Below are positions 9,791 to 19,053 of a DNA stretch of 64,000 bases, piece after piece. The stretch spans positions 3,065,001 to 3,129,000 of the forward strand of contig NZ_CP136921.1 in assembly GCF_033100095.1 (NCBI RefSeq), in the 5' to 3' direction. Position 1 is the stretch's first letter. Every line of letters starts with the position of its first letter. The stretch comes from Diaphorobacter limosus. Lineage in GTDB: Bacteria; Pseudomonadota; Gammaproteobacteria; Burkholderiales; Burkholderiaceae_C. The notes below the pieces were generated by a model that saw nothing but the letters and a program-made list of their open reading frames with translations, ran no database searches and had not been told where the DNA came from. The position numbers and the translations under genes are program-made.

Positions 9791-10432
9791 ATGAGAAACC
9801 GACTGACCATCCTTCTTTCGCTTGGCGCCCTGGCGCTGGCCTTGCTGCCCGCGGCCCATGCCGAAAAGGCCGACCGCAACAAGCCGATGAACATCGAGGC
9901 CGATGCGCTGCGCCACGATGAGCTCAAGCAGACCAGCGTGTTCACCGGCCGTGTGGTGATGACCAAGGGCACCATCGTGCTGCGTGGCGCGCAGCTGGAG
10001 GTGCGCCAGGATCCAGACGGTTTCCAGCATGGCGTGGTCACGGCCGAGCCAGGCAAGCGCGCCTTCTTCCGCCAGAAGCGCGACACGCTGGCGGGGGCGC
10101 CGGATGAGTTCGTCGAGGGCGAGGGCGAGGTCATCGAGTACGACGGCCGTACCGACATCGTCAAGCTGATGCGCCGTGCCGAGCTGCGCCGCTACCGCGA
10201 GGCCCAGCTCACCGATGAGCTGGAGGGCGCGATCATCGTCTACAACAACCTTACCGACGTGTTCACGGTGGATGGGCAAAAGACGGCTCCGGCCGGCACC
10301 CCGGCGGGCACGCCGGGCGGGCGCGTGCGTGCCGTGCTGGCGCCCAAGGAGCCGGCATCGGGCGCGGCGGCGCCGGTGCGCGGGGAACCGCCCGCGCTGC
10401 GCACCGCCCCCAGCCTGGGCGGCGCCAAGTGA
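9791..10432 (+). CDS. lptA: LPS transport periplasmic protein LptA
   Basis: Bridges the periplasm in the Lpt pathway, carrying LPS from LptBFGC to LptDE. 213 residues: signal peptide 1-24 (LLPAAHA-EK), then an OstA-type beta-jellyroll with the family start [18 protein letters not shown] and [11 protein letters not shown]. An Ala/Pro-rich tail follows from ~175. Its stop overlaps the GTG start of lptB, indicating translational coupling. lptC, which often precedes lptA, is not adjacent here. Confidence 0.95.
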   Translation: MRNRLTILLSLGALALALLPAAHAEKADRNKPMNIEADALRHDELKQTSVFTGRVVMTKGTIVLRGAQLEVRQDPDGFQHGVVTAEPGKRAFFRQKRDTLAGAPDEFVEGEGEVIEYDGRTDIVKLMRRAELRRYREAQLTDELEGAIIVYNNLTDVFTVDGQKTAPAGTPAGTPGGRVRAVLAPKEPASGAAAPVRGEPPALRTAPSLGGAK

Positions 10433-11229
10433 GCCAGGCCGTGAGCGACGAGCGCGCCGTGGGCGTGGGGCCCAGCTCCCCTGCGGGTGCGAGCCGGCTG
10501 GAGGCCTTGCACCTGCAAAAGTCCTACGGTAGCCGCAAGGTGGTCAAGGATGTGTCCCTGGTAGTGCAAAAGGGCGAGGTGGTGGGCCTGCTGGGCCCCA
10601 ATGGCGCGGGCAAGACCACCTCGTTCTACATGATCGTGGGCCTGGTGCGCAGCGATGGCGGCGACATCCGCATCGACGGCCAGTCGGTGGCCAACATGCC
10701 GATCCACCGGCGTTCGCGCCTGGGCCTGTCCTACCTGCCGCAAGAGGCCTCGATCTTTCGCAAGCTCAACGTGGAAGACAACGTGCGCGCGGTGCTGGAG
10801 CTGCAGACCGACGCCGCCGGGCGCCCGCTCTCGCGCGCCGAGATCGAGGCACAGCTCACCGGCCTGCTGCAGGAACTGCGCGTGGAGCATTTGCGCCAGT
10901 CGCCGGCGCTGGCCCTGTCCGGCGGCGAGCGCCGGCGCGTGGAAATCGCCCGGGCGCTGGCCACGCAGCCGCGCTTCATCCTGCTGGACGAGCCCTTTGC
11001 CGGCATCGATCCCATTGCCGTGATCGAGATCCAGCGCATCATCGGCTTCCTGAAAGAGCGCGGCATTGGCGTCTTGATCACCGACCACAACGTGCGCGAG
11101 ACGCTGGGCATCTGCGACCACGCCTTCATCATCAGCGACGGCCATGTACTCGCCCAGGGCACGCCGTCGGACATTGTGGACAACGCGGAAGTGCGCCGGG
11201 TGTACCTGGGTGAGCATTTCCGCATGTGA
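10429..11229 (+). CDS. lptB: LPS export ABC transporter ATPase LptB
   Basis: ATPase that powers LPS extraction from the inner membrane with LptFG. 266 residues, with Walker [10 protein letters not shown] (~56-64), Q-loop YLPQEAS, signature [15 protein letters not shown] and Walker [11 protein letters not shown], and the H-loop TDHNVRE. The ~23-residue N-terminal extension is longer than in E. coli. The GTG at 10429 overlaps the lptA stop by 3 nt. A second GTG at 10441 is an alternative start. rpoN follows after 43 nt, the classic lptA-lptB-rpoN order. Confidence 0.96.
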   Translation: MSQAVSDERAVGVGPSSPAGASRLEALHLQKSYGSRKVVKDVSLVVQKGEVVGLLGPNGAGKTTSFYMIVGLVRSDGGDIRIDGQSVANMPIHRRSRLGLSYLPQEASIFRKLNVEDNVRAVLELQTDAAGRPLSRAEIEAQLTGLLQELRVEHLRQSPALALSGGERRRVEIARALATQPRFILLDEPFAGIDPIAVIEIQRIIGFLKERGIGVLITDHNVRETLGICDHAFIISDGHVLAQGTPSDIVDNAEVRRVYLGEHFRM

Positions 11230-11272
11230 GCGTGGTGAGCAGGCGCAGCATCCAGATGCAAGGAGGGCGGCC

Positions 11273-12817
11273 ATGAAGCCCGGCCTGTCACTGCGCGTTT
11301 CGCAGCATCTGGCGCTTACGCCGCAGTTGCAGCAATCGATTCGCCTGCTGCAGCTGTCCACCCTGGAGCTGGCGCAGGAAGTCGAGCAGATGCTCGATGA
11401 CAACCCGTTTCTGGAGCTGGCGTCCGACGATGGGACGCATGAGCCTGAGATCCATGAAGCGCAGCAACCGATTGACAATGCTACATATTCAGAAGCTGCT
11501 AGCGCTGATGCAGAGGGCGCTGGAGCCGAAAATGATGCCGAAACCTCAGCGGTTGCCGAGCCCAGTGACTGGGACGGTGACGGCAGCATGGATGCGGCGG
11601 TGGAAGACGGCGAATGGGGCAGCGACGGAATCGCGCCCGCCAGCGGCGCGCATGACGGTGACGACACCGAGGTCAGCGAGCTGGCGCGCAGCCACGAATC
11701 CCTGACCGATTTCCTGCATCGCCAGGCATTGTCACTGCGCCTGTCCGATGTCGACATGGCGGCGCTGCGCTTTCTCATCGAGTCGCTGAACGACGATGGC
11801 TACCTGGACGAGCCGCTGGAATCCCTGGCGGCCAGCCTGGCGGGGGCCGACGACCCCGAGCAGCTCGAAGAGCTGGTGCACCGCTTCACTGTGGCCCTGC
11901 GCCTGCTGCAAAACCTGGAGCCGACCGGCGTGGGCGCGCGCGACCTGGCCGAATGCCTGACGCTACAGCTGCACGCCATGAACCGCGACGAAGAGGGCGA
12001 CCCGGCGGTGATTCAGACCGCGCTCGCCATCTGCAGCCAGCCGCTGGATCTGCTGGCGCGGCGCGACCTGCGCCGCCTGGCCCAGGCCACAGGCAGCAGC
12101 GACGACGACACGCGTGCCGCCATGGCGCTGATCGCGCGCCTGGAGCCGCGCCCGGGCCGGCGCTTTGCCGACGTGGAGCGCAACGTCATCGCGCCCGATG
12201 TCATCGTGAAAAAAACCGGACGCGGCGCGCAGCAGGACTTCAGCGTGCAGCTCAACCCCGACGTCATGCCGCGCCTGCGCGTGCACGAGATCTATGCCAG
12301 CGCCCTGCGTGGTGCGCGCGGCGGCGACGGGCACCAGGCGCTGCAGTCCCGGCTGCAGGAGGCACGCTGGTTCATCAAGAACATACAGCAGCGATTTGAC
12401 ACTATCTTGCGTGTATCGCGCGCCATCGTCGAGCGGCAAAAGAGCTTTTTCGTGCATGGCGAGCTGGCCATGCGGCCGCTGGTGCTGCGCGAGATCGCCG
12501 ACGAGCTGGGCCTGCACGAGTCCACCATCAGCCGCGTGACCAGTGCCAAGTACATGGCCACGCCGCAGGGTACGTTCGAGTTGAAGTACTTCTTTGGCTC
12601 CGGCCTGGGCACCGAGACCGGCGGCAACGCGTCGAGCACCGCGGTGCGCGCGCTGATCAAGCAGTTCGTCGCCGCCGAGGATGTGAAGAAACCGTTGTCG
12701 GACAACCAGATCGCGGAGATGCTCAAGGAGCAGGGCATAGAGTGCGCGCGTCGCACCGTGGCCAAGTACCGCGAGGCGCTGAAGATCGCGCCGGCCAATC
12801 TGCGCAAGGCGCTATAG
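11273..12817 (+). CDS. rpoN: RNA polymerase sigma-54 factor
   Basis: Alternative sigma factor recognising -24/-12 promoters and needing AAA+ activators. 514 residues. Region I is Gln/Leu-rich (LRVSQHLALTPQLQQSIRLL), followed by an acidic variable region II (~50-140), the core-binding region, a helix-turn-helix (HESTISRVTSAKYMATPQG) and the RpoN box ARRTVAKYREAL near residue 492. The ATG at 11273 has AGGAGGG upstream. Region II contains an AT-rich repeat copy (11481-11536) read in frame. HPF and PTS genes that often follow rpoN are absent. Confidence 0.97.
   Translation: MKPGLSLRVSQHLALTPQLQQSIRLLQLSTLELAQEVEQMLDDNPFLELASDDGTHEPEIHEAQQPIDNATYSEAASADAEGAGAENDAETSAVAEPSDWDGDGSMDAAVEDGEWGSDGIAPASGAHDGDDTEVSELARSHESLTDFLHRQALSLRLSDVDMAALRFLIESLNDDGYLDEPLESLAASLAGADDPEQLEELVHRFTVALRLLQNLEPTGVGARDLAECLTLQLHAMNRDEEGDPAVIQTALAICSQPLDLLARRDLRRLAQATGSSDDDTRAAMALIARLEPRPGRRFADVERNVIAPDVIVKKTGRGAQQDFSVQLNPDVMPRLRVHEIYASALRGARGGDGHQALQSRLQEARWFIKNIQQRFDTILRVSRAIVERQKSFFVHGELAMRPLVLREIADELGLHESTISRVTSAKYMATPQGTFELKYFFGSGLGTETGGNASSTAVRALIKQFVAAEDVKKPLSDNQIAEMLKEQGIECARRTVAKYREALKIAPANLRKAL
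11481..11536. repeat. AT-rich dyad repeat inside rpoN
   Basis: ATATTCAGAAGCTGCTAGCG, followed after a short spacer by GGGCGCTGGAGCC and AAAATGATG. The minus-strand reading AGCGCTAGCAGCTTCTGAAT matches the repeat arm AAGCGCAAGCAGCTAT plus its T-rich end. It lies in the non-conserved acidic linker of sigma-54 and keeps the frame open. Confidence 0.5.
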
Positions 12818-12836
12818 ACACAAGGCATAGATTCCC

Positions 12837-13274
12837 ATGGCCCGCATCCTCTTCGACCTGCCCGAACGCTTCGGCTTCACCACCGAGTTGCAGGTCTATA
12901 TCAGCCACGTCAACTACGGCGGCCATCTGGACAACGCCCAGCTGCTGAGCCTGGTGTCCGAGGCGCGCATGCGCTTCTTCCAGTCGCTCGGCTACACCGA
13001 GGGTGATGTGGCGGGCCTGGCCATCGTGGTCGGCGACATGCTGGCGCAATACAAGTCCGAGGCCTTTCACGGCGAGACGCTGCGCGTGCAGATGACGCCG
13101 AGGGACTTCAACCGCTACGGCTGTGACCTGGTGTTCTGCATGACAGAGGTCTCCTCGGGCCGAGAGGTGGCTCGCGGCAAGACCGGCGTGGTCCTCATCG
13201 ACCGCGTGGCACGCAAGCCGGCGCCCATTCCGGATGTCGTGCGCAAGGCCCTGGAGGCCGTGGCGACACGCTGA
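12837..13274 (+). CDS. Hotdog-fold acyl-CoA thioesterase family protein
   Basis: A 145-residue single-domain protein of the YbgC/4HBT thioesterase type. The segment YISHVNYGGHLDNAQLLSLV resembles the catalytic loop and long helix of the hotdog fold, and the C-terminal half holds the beta-sheet (VVGDMLAQYKSEAFHGETL). It probably hydrolyses acyl-CoA esters in the cytoplasm, substrate unknown. It starts 19 nt after rpoN and may be the last gene of the lptA-lptB-rpoN transcript. The downstream gene is convergent, with only 6 nt between the stops. Confidence 0.85.
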   Translation: MARILFDLPERFGFTTELQVYISHVNYGGHLDNAQLLSLVSEARMRFFQSLGYTEGDVAGLAIVVGDMLAQYKSEAFHGETLRVQMTPRDFNRYGCDLVFCMTEVSSGREVARGKTGVVLIDRVARKPAPIPDVVRKALEAVATR

Positions 13275-13280
13275 CGCGCG

Positions 13281-13943
13281 TCAGGTTTTCTTTCGCCCCA
13301 ACAGGCCAATACCAGCCAGCGCGGCGCCGAGCAAGGCGAGGGATGCCGGCTCGGGAATGGACTGGTGGGGCAACGTGACCACGATATCGTCGATCACGAA
13401 TTCCGGCGTCTCACCGTTGCCTTGTGCAGTGAACACCACCGAACTCAGGTTGGTGAACGATGACGGCAGGAAGAACTGCGTCCAGTCATAGGGGGCCTGG
13501 CTGTCCAACGTGATACTGGTAAACACCGTGCCGCCGCCCATGAGGTGCCCAAGGATGTCGATGCTGGTGGCGACGCTGTACAAGCTCACGGGCAGCGACG
13601 GGTCAAAATCTTCCGTTCTGCCACCCGCAAAAAATGACTCCAGGGAAAACGCAGCCCCGCTGCTATTGGTCATGGTCACGACGGATCGGAGATTCGCGTT
13701 GACCAGGGCTGCCGATGGATTGTTTTGCACAACCCCTGATTCGCAGACATACAAATAGGGGTCTGCGGGGTTGCCGGTGAAGGTATAGCCCCGGCTTTGC
13801 AGTGAGGTGGCGGTGAAATCGACATAACAGGGGGAGCTGCCCGAAGGCACGTCCTGAAAATCAACCACATCCGCCTGGGCGTTGCCAACGGCACCCGCCA
13901 ACAATGCCCCCGCAAGGGCGGTCACAACAGTGGTCATTTGCAT
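13281..13943 (-). CDS. PEP-CTERM sorting-domain exported protein
   Basis: A 220-residue secreted protein: signal peptide (MQMTTVVTALAGALLAGAVG, cleavage near NAQA-D), a beta-rich body and a C-terminal tripartite signal of [20 protein letters not shown] then RKK. This is the PEP-CTERM signal processed by exosortase/EpsH-type systems for cell-surface or matrix proteins. No exosortase is in the window. Cys residues near 45 and 72 could pair. The ATG at 13943 has GGGAG upstream. Substantially lower GC at silent sites than its neighbours may indicate acquisition. Confidence 0.88.
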   Translation of the reverse strand: MQMTTVVTALAGALLAGAVGNAQADVVDFQDVPSGSSPCYVDFTATSLQSRGYTFTGNPADPYLYVCESGVVQNNPSAALVNANLRSVVTMTNSSGAAFSLESFFAGGRTEDFDPSLPVSLYSVATSIDILGHLMGGGTVFTSITLDSQAPYDWTQFFLPSSFTNLSSVVFTAQGNGETPEFVIDDIVVTLPHQSIPEPASLALLGAALAGIGLLGRKKT

Positions 13944-14077
13944 GGTGGCATCTCCCGTCAGTTGTAAGACGTGAAACACCCATGCATATCATGTGCCAGC
14001 ACCCCAAGCTGTTGATTTTTATGACTTGGTCTCGATTGCCCCGCGAGTGATGTAAAGAAATCTGACAAATTTCAGCG

Positions 14078-15901
14078 TCAGGCCAGCAACTTTTGCGCGG
14101 CCGTCCCCTGCGGGAGCCTGAAGGCCGCCACCACTTCGGCCAGTTCATGGGCCTGCTGCTGCAGCGACTGGGCGGCGGCGCTGGCCTGCTCCACCAGGGC
14201 GGCGTTCTGCTGCGTGGCCTGATCCATTTGTGAGACGGCGTCGCCGATCTCGGCAATGCCCGTGCTTTGTTCCTGGCTGGCGTTGCTGATCTCGGCCACG
14301 ATGGCGCTGACGCGGCGAATGCTGTGCTCCACCTTTTCCATGGTCTGGCCCGCGTCCTGCACCAGGCGACTGCCGGCGTTCACCTGGCTCACCGAGTCGT
14401 CGATCAGGGCCTTGATCTCCTTGGCGGCCGTGGCGCTGCGTTGCGCCAGCTGGCGCACCTCGGTGGCCACCACGGCAAAGCCGCGGCCCTGTTCGCCGGC
14501 GCGGGCGGCCTCGACCGCTGCGTTCAGTGCCAGGATGTTGGTCTGGAAGGCAATGCCGTCGATGACACTGATGATGTCCTCGATCTTGCGCGAGGCGTGG
14601 TGTATGCCGTCCATGGTCTGCACCACCTGCTGCACGGCAGCGCCGCCCTGCGCCGTGACCTGCGAGGCCTCCTGCGCCAGCTGATTGGCCTGCCTGGCGT
14701 TGGCGGCATTCTGCTGCACCGTGGCCGTGAGCTCTTCCATGGCGGCCGCGGTTTCCTCCAGCGAACTGGCCTGGCCCTCGGTGCGCGAGGACAGATCCTG
14801 GTTGCCGCTGGCGATCTCGCTGGTGGCCAGGCGCACCGATTCGGCGGATTGGCGGATGCGCAGCAGCACGGCGGCGATCTTGTCGGCAAACTGGTTGAAG
14901 CCCTGGGCGATCTGCGCCAGCTCATCGCGGCCCTGCGCATCCAGGCGTCTTGTCAGGTCGCCCTCGCCCGAGGCAATGCCCTGCAGCGCGTCGCGCACCA
15001 GTGTCAGGCGGCGCAGCATGCGCCCCACCACGGCCGCCATCACCACGCTGGCCAGCAGCACAAAGACGATGGTGCTGAGCATGGCGGTCTGGCCCAGCCG
15101 GGTCAGGGCGGACAGGGCGTCGGCCTCGTCGGCCACCACGGCCAGCATCCAGGGCGTGCCATCGACCCTGGCGGCGTAGACCAGTTGCGGCCGGCCATCG
15201 ATGTTCACCACCTCATGCCCGCGCTGGCCGGCCAGGCGCGTGAACAAGGCGTTGTCCAGCCCCGCCGCCAGGTCGGCCACCGGCTTGAGCGTCAGTGCGC
15301 TGTTGGCGTGCGCCAGGATGTTGCCCGTGGCACTGTCGAGCAGGAAGGCAAAGCTCTTCTCCGTGGCGCGTATGCCGGTGACCTTTTTCACCACCGTGGA
15401 CAGCTCGATGTCCGAGCCCACCACGGCGACCGCCCGGCCGCCTTCGAGTACCGGCCGCACCAGGCTGACCGTGAGGTTGCCGGTCGCCGAATCGGGGTAT
15501 ACGGGTGTGATGGCGGGGCCGCCGGCGGCCACGGCCTGCTTGTACCAGCCGCGTGCCGTGCCGTCATAGCCAGCGGGGCGCGGCTTGGTGAAGGCATGGC
15601 GCTTGTCGGCCATCACGAAGTAGGCCAGATCCAGCCCGGCCTTTTCGGCGGCCTGCAAAAAGGGCAGGGGGTTGTCCTCGCGCACTGCCACCTCGATGGA
15701 GCTGGTGAGCTGTTGCTTGTCGCCAATCCACTGCGTCAGCTCGGCGGCGTACTGCCGCGTCAGGCCGCCCACGCGCTCGTCCAGCGCCTGCAGCATGTTG
15801 GCGCGTACCACCACGTACACCACCAGCGACAGCCCCAGCAGGGACAGGGTGGCGACGGCAATGCTCATGCCGATCAGGCGAGCGCGCAGGGTCTGAAACA
15901 T
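14078..15901 (-). CDS. Methyl-accepting chemotaxis protein with periplasmic Cache-type sensor
   Basis: A 607-residue chemoreceptor: TM1 ~10-33, a ~240-residue periplasmic sensor resembling dCache domains (DLAYFVMADKRHAF, RGWYKQAVAAGGPAITPVY), TM2 ~285-307, HAMP ~308-360, then the conserved cytoplasmic hairpin with the tip EIKALIDDSVSQVNAG..EQSTGIAEIGDAVSQMDQ. It passes ligand signals to CheA/CheW. The ligand is unknown. The C terminus ends AQKLLA with no CheR-docking pentapeptide, unlike the receptor at 28083-29825. It is an orphan receptor with no che genes nearby. Confidence 0.96.
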   Translation of the reverse strand: MFQTLRARLIGMSIAVATLSLLGLSLVVYVVVRANMLQALDERVGGLTRQYAAELTQWIGDKQQLTSSIEVAVREDNPLPFLQAAEKAGLDLAYFVMADKRHAFTKPRPAGYDGTARGWYKQAVAAGGPAITPVYPDSATGNLTVSLVRPVLEGGRAVAVVGSDIELSTVVKKVTGIRATEKSFAFLLDSATGNILAHANSALTLKPVADLAAGLDNALFTRLAGQRGHEVVNIDGRPQLVYAARVDGTPWMLAVVADEADALSALTRLGQTAMLSTIVFVLLASVVMAAVVGRMLRRLTLVRDALQGIASGEGDLTRRLDAQGRDELAQIAQGFNQFADKIAAVLLRIRQSAESVRLATSEIASGNQDLSSRTEGQASSLEETAAAMEELTATVQQNAANARQANQLAQEASQVTAQGGAAVQQVVQTMDGIHHASRKIEDIISVIDGIAFQTNILALNAAVEAARAGEQGRGFAVVATEVRQLAQRSATAAKEIKALIDDSVSQVNAGSRLVQDAGQTMEKVEHSIRRVSAIVAEISNASQEQSTGIAEIGDAVSQMDQATQQNAALVEQASAAAQSLQQQAHELAEVVAAFRLPQGTAAQKLLA

Positions 15902-16013
15902 GGGGTCTCCAGCGTATGTGTTGAATTCGTTTTAAATGTTAACGGTTGTATTTTGTGATTTCAGTAGCCTCGGGTAAACCACTACCGCGCAGCGCGTATG
16001 CTTGGCGGGCTTT

Positions 16014-17294
16014 ATGAATACCCTGCAACTATTCCTGCCCTGCGCCGCCGGCGTCGAGGGCTTTCTGGCCGATGAGGTGCACGCGCTCACCGGGCTGACG
16101 GGCCAGGATCTGCTCGTCGGCCGTGGCGGCGTGCTGGTGCGCTCCAGCTGGCGCGATGCGCTGCTTCTCAACCTGCACAGCCGCCTGGCCCAACGCGTAC
16201 TGGTGCAACTGGGCGAGCGGCCCTACCGCGGCGAGGACGACATCTACGCCCTGGCAGCGGATGTGGCCTGGGAGATCTGGTTCACCCCGCGCCAGAGCTT
16301 CAAGGTCGAGGTCACGGCCCAGCACAGCCCGCTCAAGAGCCTGAACTTCGCCGCGCTGCGCGTGAAGGACGCCGTCGCCGACCGCTTTCGCGCCAAGGCC
16401 GGCAGCCGCCCGAATGTCGAGACGCAGTGGCCCGACGTGCGCATCCACCTGCACCTGACGCGCGAGCTGGCCACGGTGTATATCGACACCTCGGGCGAGC
16501 CACTCTTCAAGCGCGGCTGGCGCGTGGACAAGGGTGACGCGCCGTTGAAGGAAACCCTGGCCGCCGCCATGATCGCCGCCACCGGCTGGGATCCGCTGGG
16601 CGAGCAGCCCCTGCCGCTGTATGACCCCTGCTGCGGCAGCGGCACGGTGCTGATAGAGGCAGCGCAGATGGCCTGCCGCATCGCACCCGGCAGCCAGCGC
16701 CGCTTTGCCTTCGAGAAGCTGCTGCCCTACCAGCAACATGTCTGGATCGCTATAAAAAATGAAGCTGTCAGCGTAGTAACTAAGAGCGTTACGCCCATTT
16801 TTGGCAGTGATGTGTCGCACCGCATGGTGGATTTTGCCCAACGCAATGCCGAGCGTGCCGGCGTGGCAGCAAGCGTGCAGTTGCGCGGTGGCGACGCGCT
16901 GCAGCGCCTGCCGCCCTGTGAGCAGCCGGGTGTGATGCTGCTGAATCCGCCCTATGGCGAGCGCATCGCCGCCGCCGGCAGCGCGGGCCGCAACGCACGC
17001 GAGCGCATGGGCCAGGTGCAGCGCGCCGGGCGCGAGACGGCGCAGACAGACGACGGTGTGGACTTCTTCGCCCAGCTGGCTGCGCACTGGAAGCGCCACT
17101 ACGCCGGCTGGCAGGCCTGGATGCTCACGCCCGACCTCAAGCTGCCGGGCAAGATGCGCCTGAAGGAATCGCGCCGCGTGCCCATGTGGAACGGCCCCAT
17201 CGAATGCCGGTTGCTGCGCTTTGACCTGGTGGCTGGATCGGCGCGCGCGCGTGCCCAGCCGCCGGCCGATGCGGGGGCGCCCGATGCATCCTGA
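16014..17294 (+). CDS. rlmL: THUMP-domain 23S rRNA methyltransferase (RlmL-type)
   Basis: Probably methylates guanine N2 of 23S rRNA (the G2445 enzyme). 426 residues: N-terminal ferredoxin-like plus THUMP domain (~45-155), then a SAM-dependent methyltransferase with motif I YDPCCGSGTVLIEAAQ (~203-218) and catalytic NPPYGER (~310-316). Only the RlmL half of E. coli RlmKL (about 700 residues) is present. The ATG at 16014 begins MNTLQLFLPCAAGVEG. A TTG four codons upstream is possible. A low-GC patch (16749-16795) is read in frame. The stop overlaps the PIN gene start by 11 nt. Confidence 0.9.
   Translation: MNTLQLFLPCAAGVEGFLADEVHALTGLTGQDLLVGRGGVLVRSSWRDALLLNLHSRLAQRVLVQLGERPYRGEDDIYALAADVAWEIWFTPRQSFKVEVTAQHSPLKSLNFAALRVKDAVADRFRAKAGSRPNVETQWPDVRIHLHLTRELATVYIDTSGEPLFKRGWRVDKGDAPLKETLAAAMIAATGWDPLGEQPLPLYDPCCGSGTVLIEAAQMACRIAPGSQRRFAFEKLLPYQQHVWIAIKNEAVSVVTKSVTPIFGSDVSHRMVDFAQRNAERAGVAASVQLRGGDALQRLPPCEQPGVMLLNPPYGERIAAAGSAGRNARERMGQVQRAGRETAQTDDGVDFFAQLAAHWKRHYAGWQAWMLTPDLKLPGKMRLKESRRVPMWNGPIECRLLRFDLVAGSARARAQPPADAGAPDAS
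16749..16795. repeat. AT-rich dyad repeat inside the rlmL-type gene
   Basis: GCTATAAAAAATGAAGCTGT then CAGCGTAGTAACTAAGAGCG. Its complement reads CGCTGACAGCTTCATTTTTT, matching the shared arm of the other dyads. It creates a sharp AT-rich island in a GC-rich gene, encoding IKNEAVSVVTKSV between methyltransferase motifs. Confidence 0.5.
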
Positions 17295-17766
17295 GCTGCG
17301 CCTGCCGGCACGGGCCCAGGCCGGCGAGGGCGCGCGAGCCGTGGTGCTGGACACCAACATCGTGCTGGATCTGTTCATCTTTGCCGACCCGGCCGTGGCC
17401 CCGCTGCGCGGCCTGCTGCAGGCGCGGCGCCTGCACTGGCTGGCCACCCAGTCCATGCGCGATGAGCTGGAGCGCGTGCTGCAATACGCACACCTGCAAG
17501 CACGCATGCAGTACTACGCCGTGTCTGCACCGGATCTGCTGGCGGCCTTCGACGCCGGCAGCACGCTGGTGCCGGCGCCGGTTCATGCCCCTTACACATG
17601 CAAGGACTTGGATGACCAGAAGTTCATCGACCTGGCGGTCGGACATGGCGCGATTCTGGTGTCCAAGGACAAGGCCGTTCTCTGTATGCGAAAACGGCTG
17701 CTGACCCTGGATGTGCAGGTGACGAAAGCTATTGTTTTTGAGGGCGCATCGTCCTGTATCGGCTGA
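17284..17766 (+). CDS. PIN-domain putative ribonuclease (COG1569-type)
   Basis: A 160-residue PIN-fold protein. The acidic metal-binding residues are in VVLDTNIVLDLF (Asp23), a central Glu near MRDELERVL, and DDQKFIDLAVGHGAILVSKD (Asp pair and late Asp). The family is annotated as putative toxin components, but no antitoxin gene is adjacent. The ATG at 17284 overlaps the stop of the rRNA methyltransferase (17292-17294), so the two are translationally coupled. That suggests a housekeeping RNA-processing role as an alternative. An upstream ATG at 17269 is also in frame. Confidence 0.85.
   Translation: MHPELRLPARAQAGEGARAVVLDTNIVLDLFIFADPAVAPLRGLLQARRLHWLATQSMRDELERVLQYAHLQARMQYYAVSAPDLLAAFDAGSTLVPAPVHAPYTCKDLDDQKFIDLAVGHGAILVSKDKAVLCMRKRLLTLDVQVTKAIVFEGASSCIG
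17721..17742. repeat. AT-rich half-repeat in the PIN gene
   Basis: ACGAAAGCTATTGTTTTTGA matches the CAGCTAT plus T-rich end of the repeat arm. Only one half is recognisable. It encodes residues near the PIN C terminus. Confidence 0.3.
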
Positions 17767-17829
17767 TCTGTGAACGCCTGCACAAGCAGGTGGGTATGCC
17801 GCGCCATCCATAAAACAAGGGATGTGGTT

Positions 17830-17920
17830 TATACTAATGCCATAGGGTTAACACTTAGGGGTTAACCCGGTGCTGGGAGGCGCTTGAGATGCGTGCCACC
17901 ATGCACTGGATGGGCATCTC
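17830..17920 (+). promoter_or_regulatory. Promoter, perfect operator-like dyad and 5' hairpin of the 25-codon gene
   Basis: A -10-like TATACT (17830-17835) with no good -35 is followed by the perfect dyad GGGTTAAC-N8-GTTAACCC (17845-17852 and 17861-17868), which would overlap the transcription start, a repressor-like position. Downstream, GAGATGC (17886-17892) pairs with GCATCTC (17914-17920), forming a 5'-UTR hairpin just ahead of the AGGA ribosome site. Regulator unknown. Confidence 0.5.
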
Positions 17921-17934
17921 AAACAGGAATAATC

Positions 17935-18012
17935 ATGCGCGCAACCATCCTCTCGATCATCGAGTTCATCCAAGAAGCCCGCCAGGCACGCCTGCCCGTC
18001 GCCTATCAGTGA
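17935..18012 (+). CDS. 25-residue small protein of unknown function
   Basis: A complete short ORF beginning MRATILSIIEFIQEARQARL and ending five residues later (PVAYQ). AGGA lies six bases before the ATG. It predicts an amphipathic helix (ILSIIEFIQEAR). I do not recognise a family. Support comes from context: it sits alone in a 447-nt gap, between an operator-like dyad, a UTR hairpin and a strong terminator at 18048-18085, so a discrete ~240-nt transcript is likely. The transcript itself could instead be a small RNA. Confidence 0.5.
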   Translation: MRATILSIIEFIQEARQARLPVAYQ

Positions 18013-18047
18013 TGCGCGCGGCCTGCGGGCCCGCATCACCATGTTCA

Positions 18048-18085
18048 CGCCCCACTGCCTGACCGGCATGGGGCGTTTTGTTTTG
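18048..18085 (+). terminator. Strong Rho-independent terminator after the 25-codon gene
   Basis: CGCCCCA pairs with TGGGGCG (18048-18054 / 18069-18075). Inside this, TGCC pairs with GGCA. TTTTGTTTTG follows. It ends the short transcript beginning near 17842. A further stem, GATGCG / CGCATC (18011-18037), lies just upstream. Confidence 0.88.
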
Positions 18086-18213
18086 TGCTGCTTTATGACC
18101 CGTAGGCCGCGCATTGCAATGCGAACAAGCTATGAAAACAATAGTTCCACGGCAGGCGAGGCGCTACACTGGCGCATCCTATCCCCCTCGCTGCTTTGCA
18201 CCGGAATACCGCC

Positions 18214-19038
<825 letters not shown>

Positions 19039-19053
19039 GCCCGGCTCAGGCTC

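Noticed and set aside
14267..15958. A 563-codon plus-strand open frame opposite the first chemoreceptor (and a similar one at 28047-29726)
   Set aside because: Both are antisense to highly conserved chemoreceptor signalling domains, which explains why the two shadows resemble each other.
17848..18114. An 88-codon minus-strand frame over the mini-gene region
   Set aside because: It runs through the terminator and dyad, lacks a ribosome site and has no domain. The plus-strand elements explain the region better.
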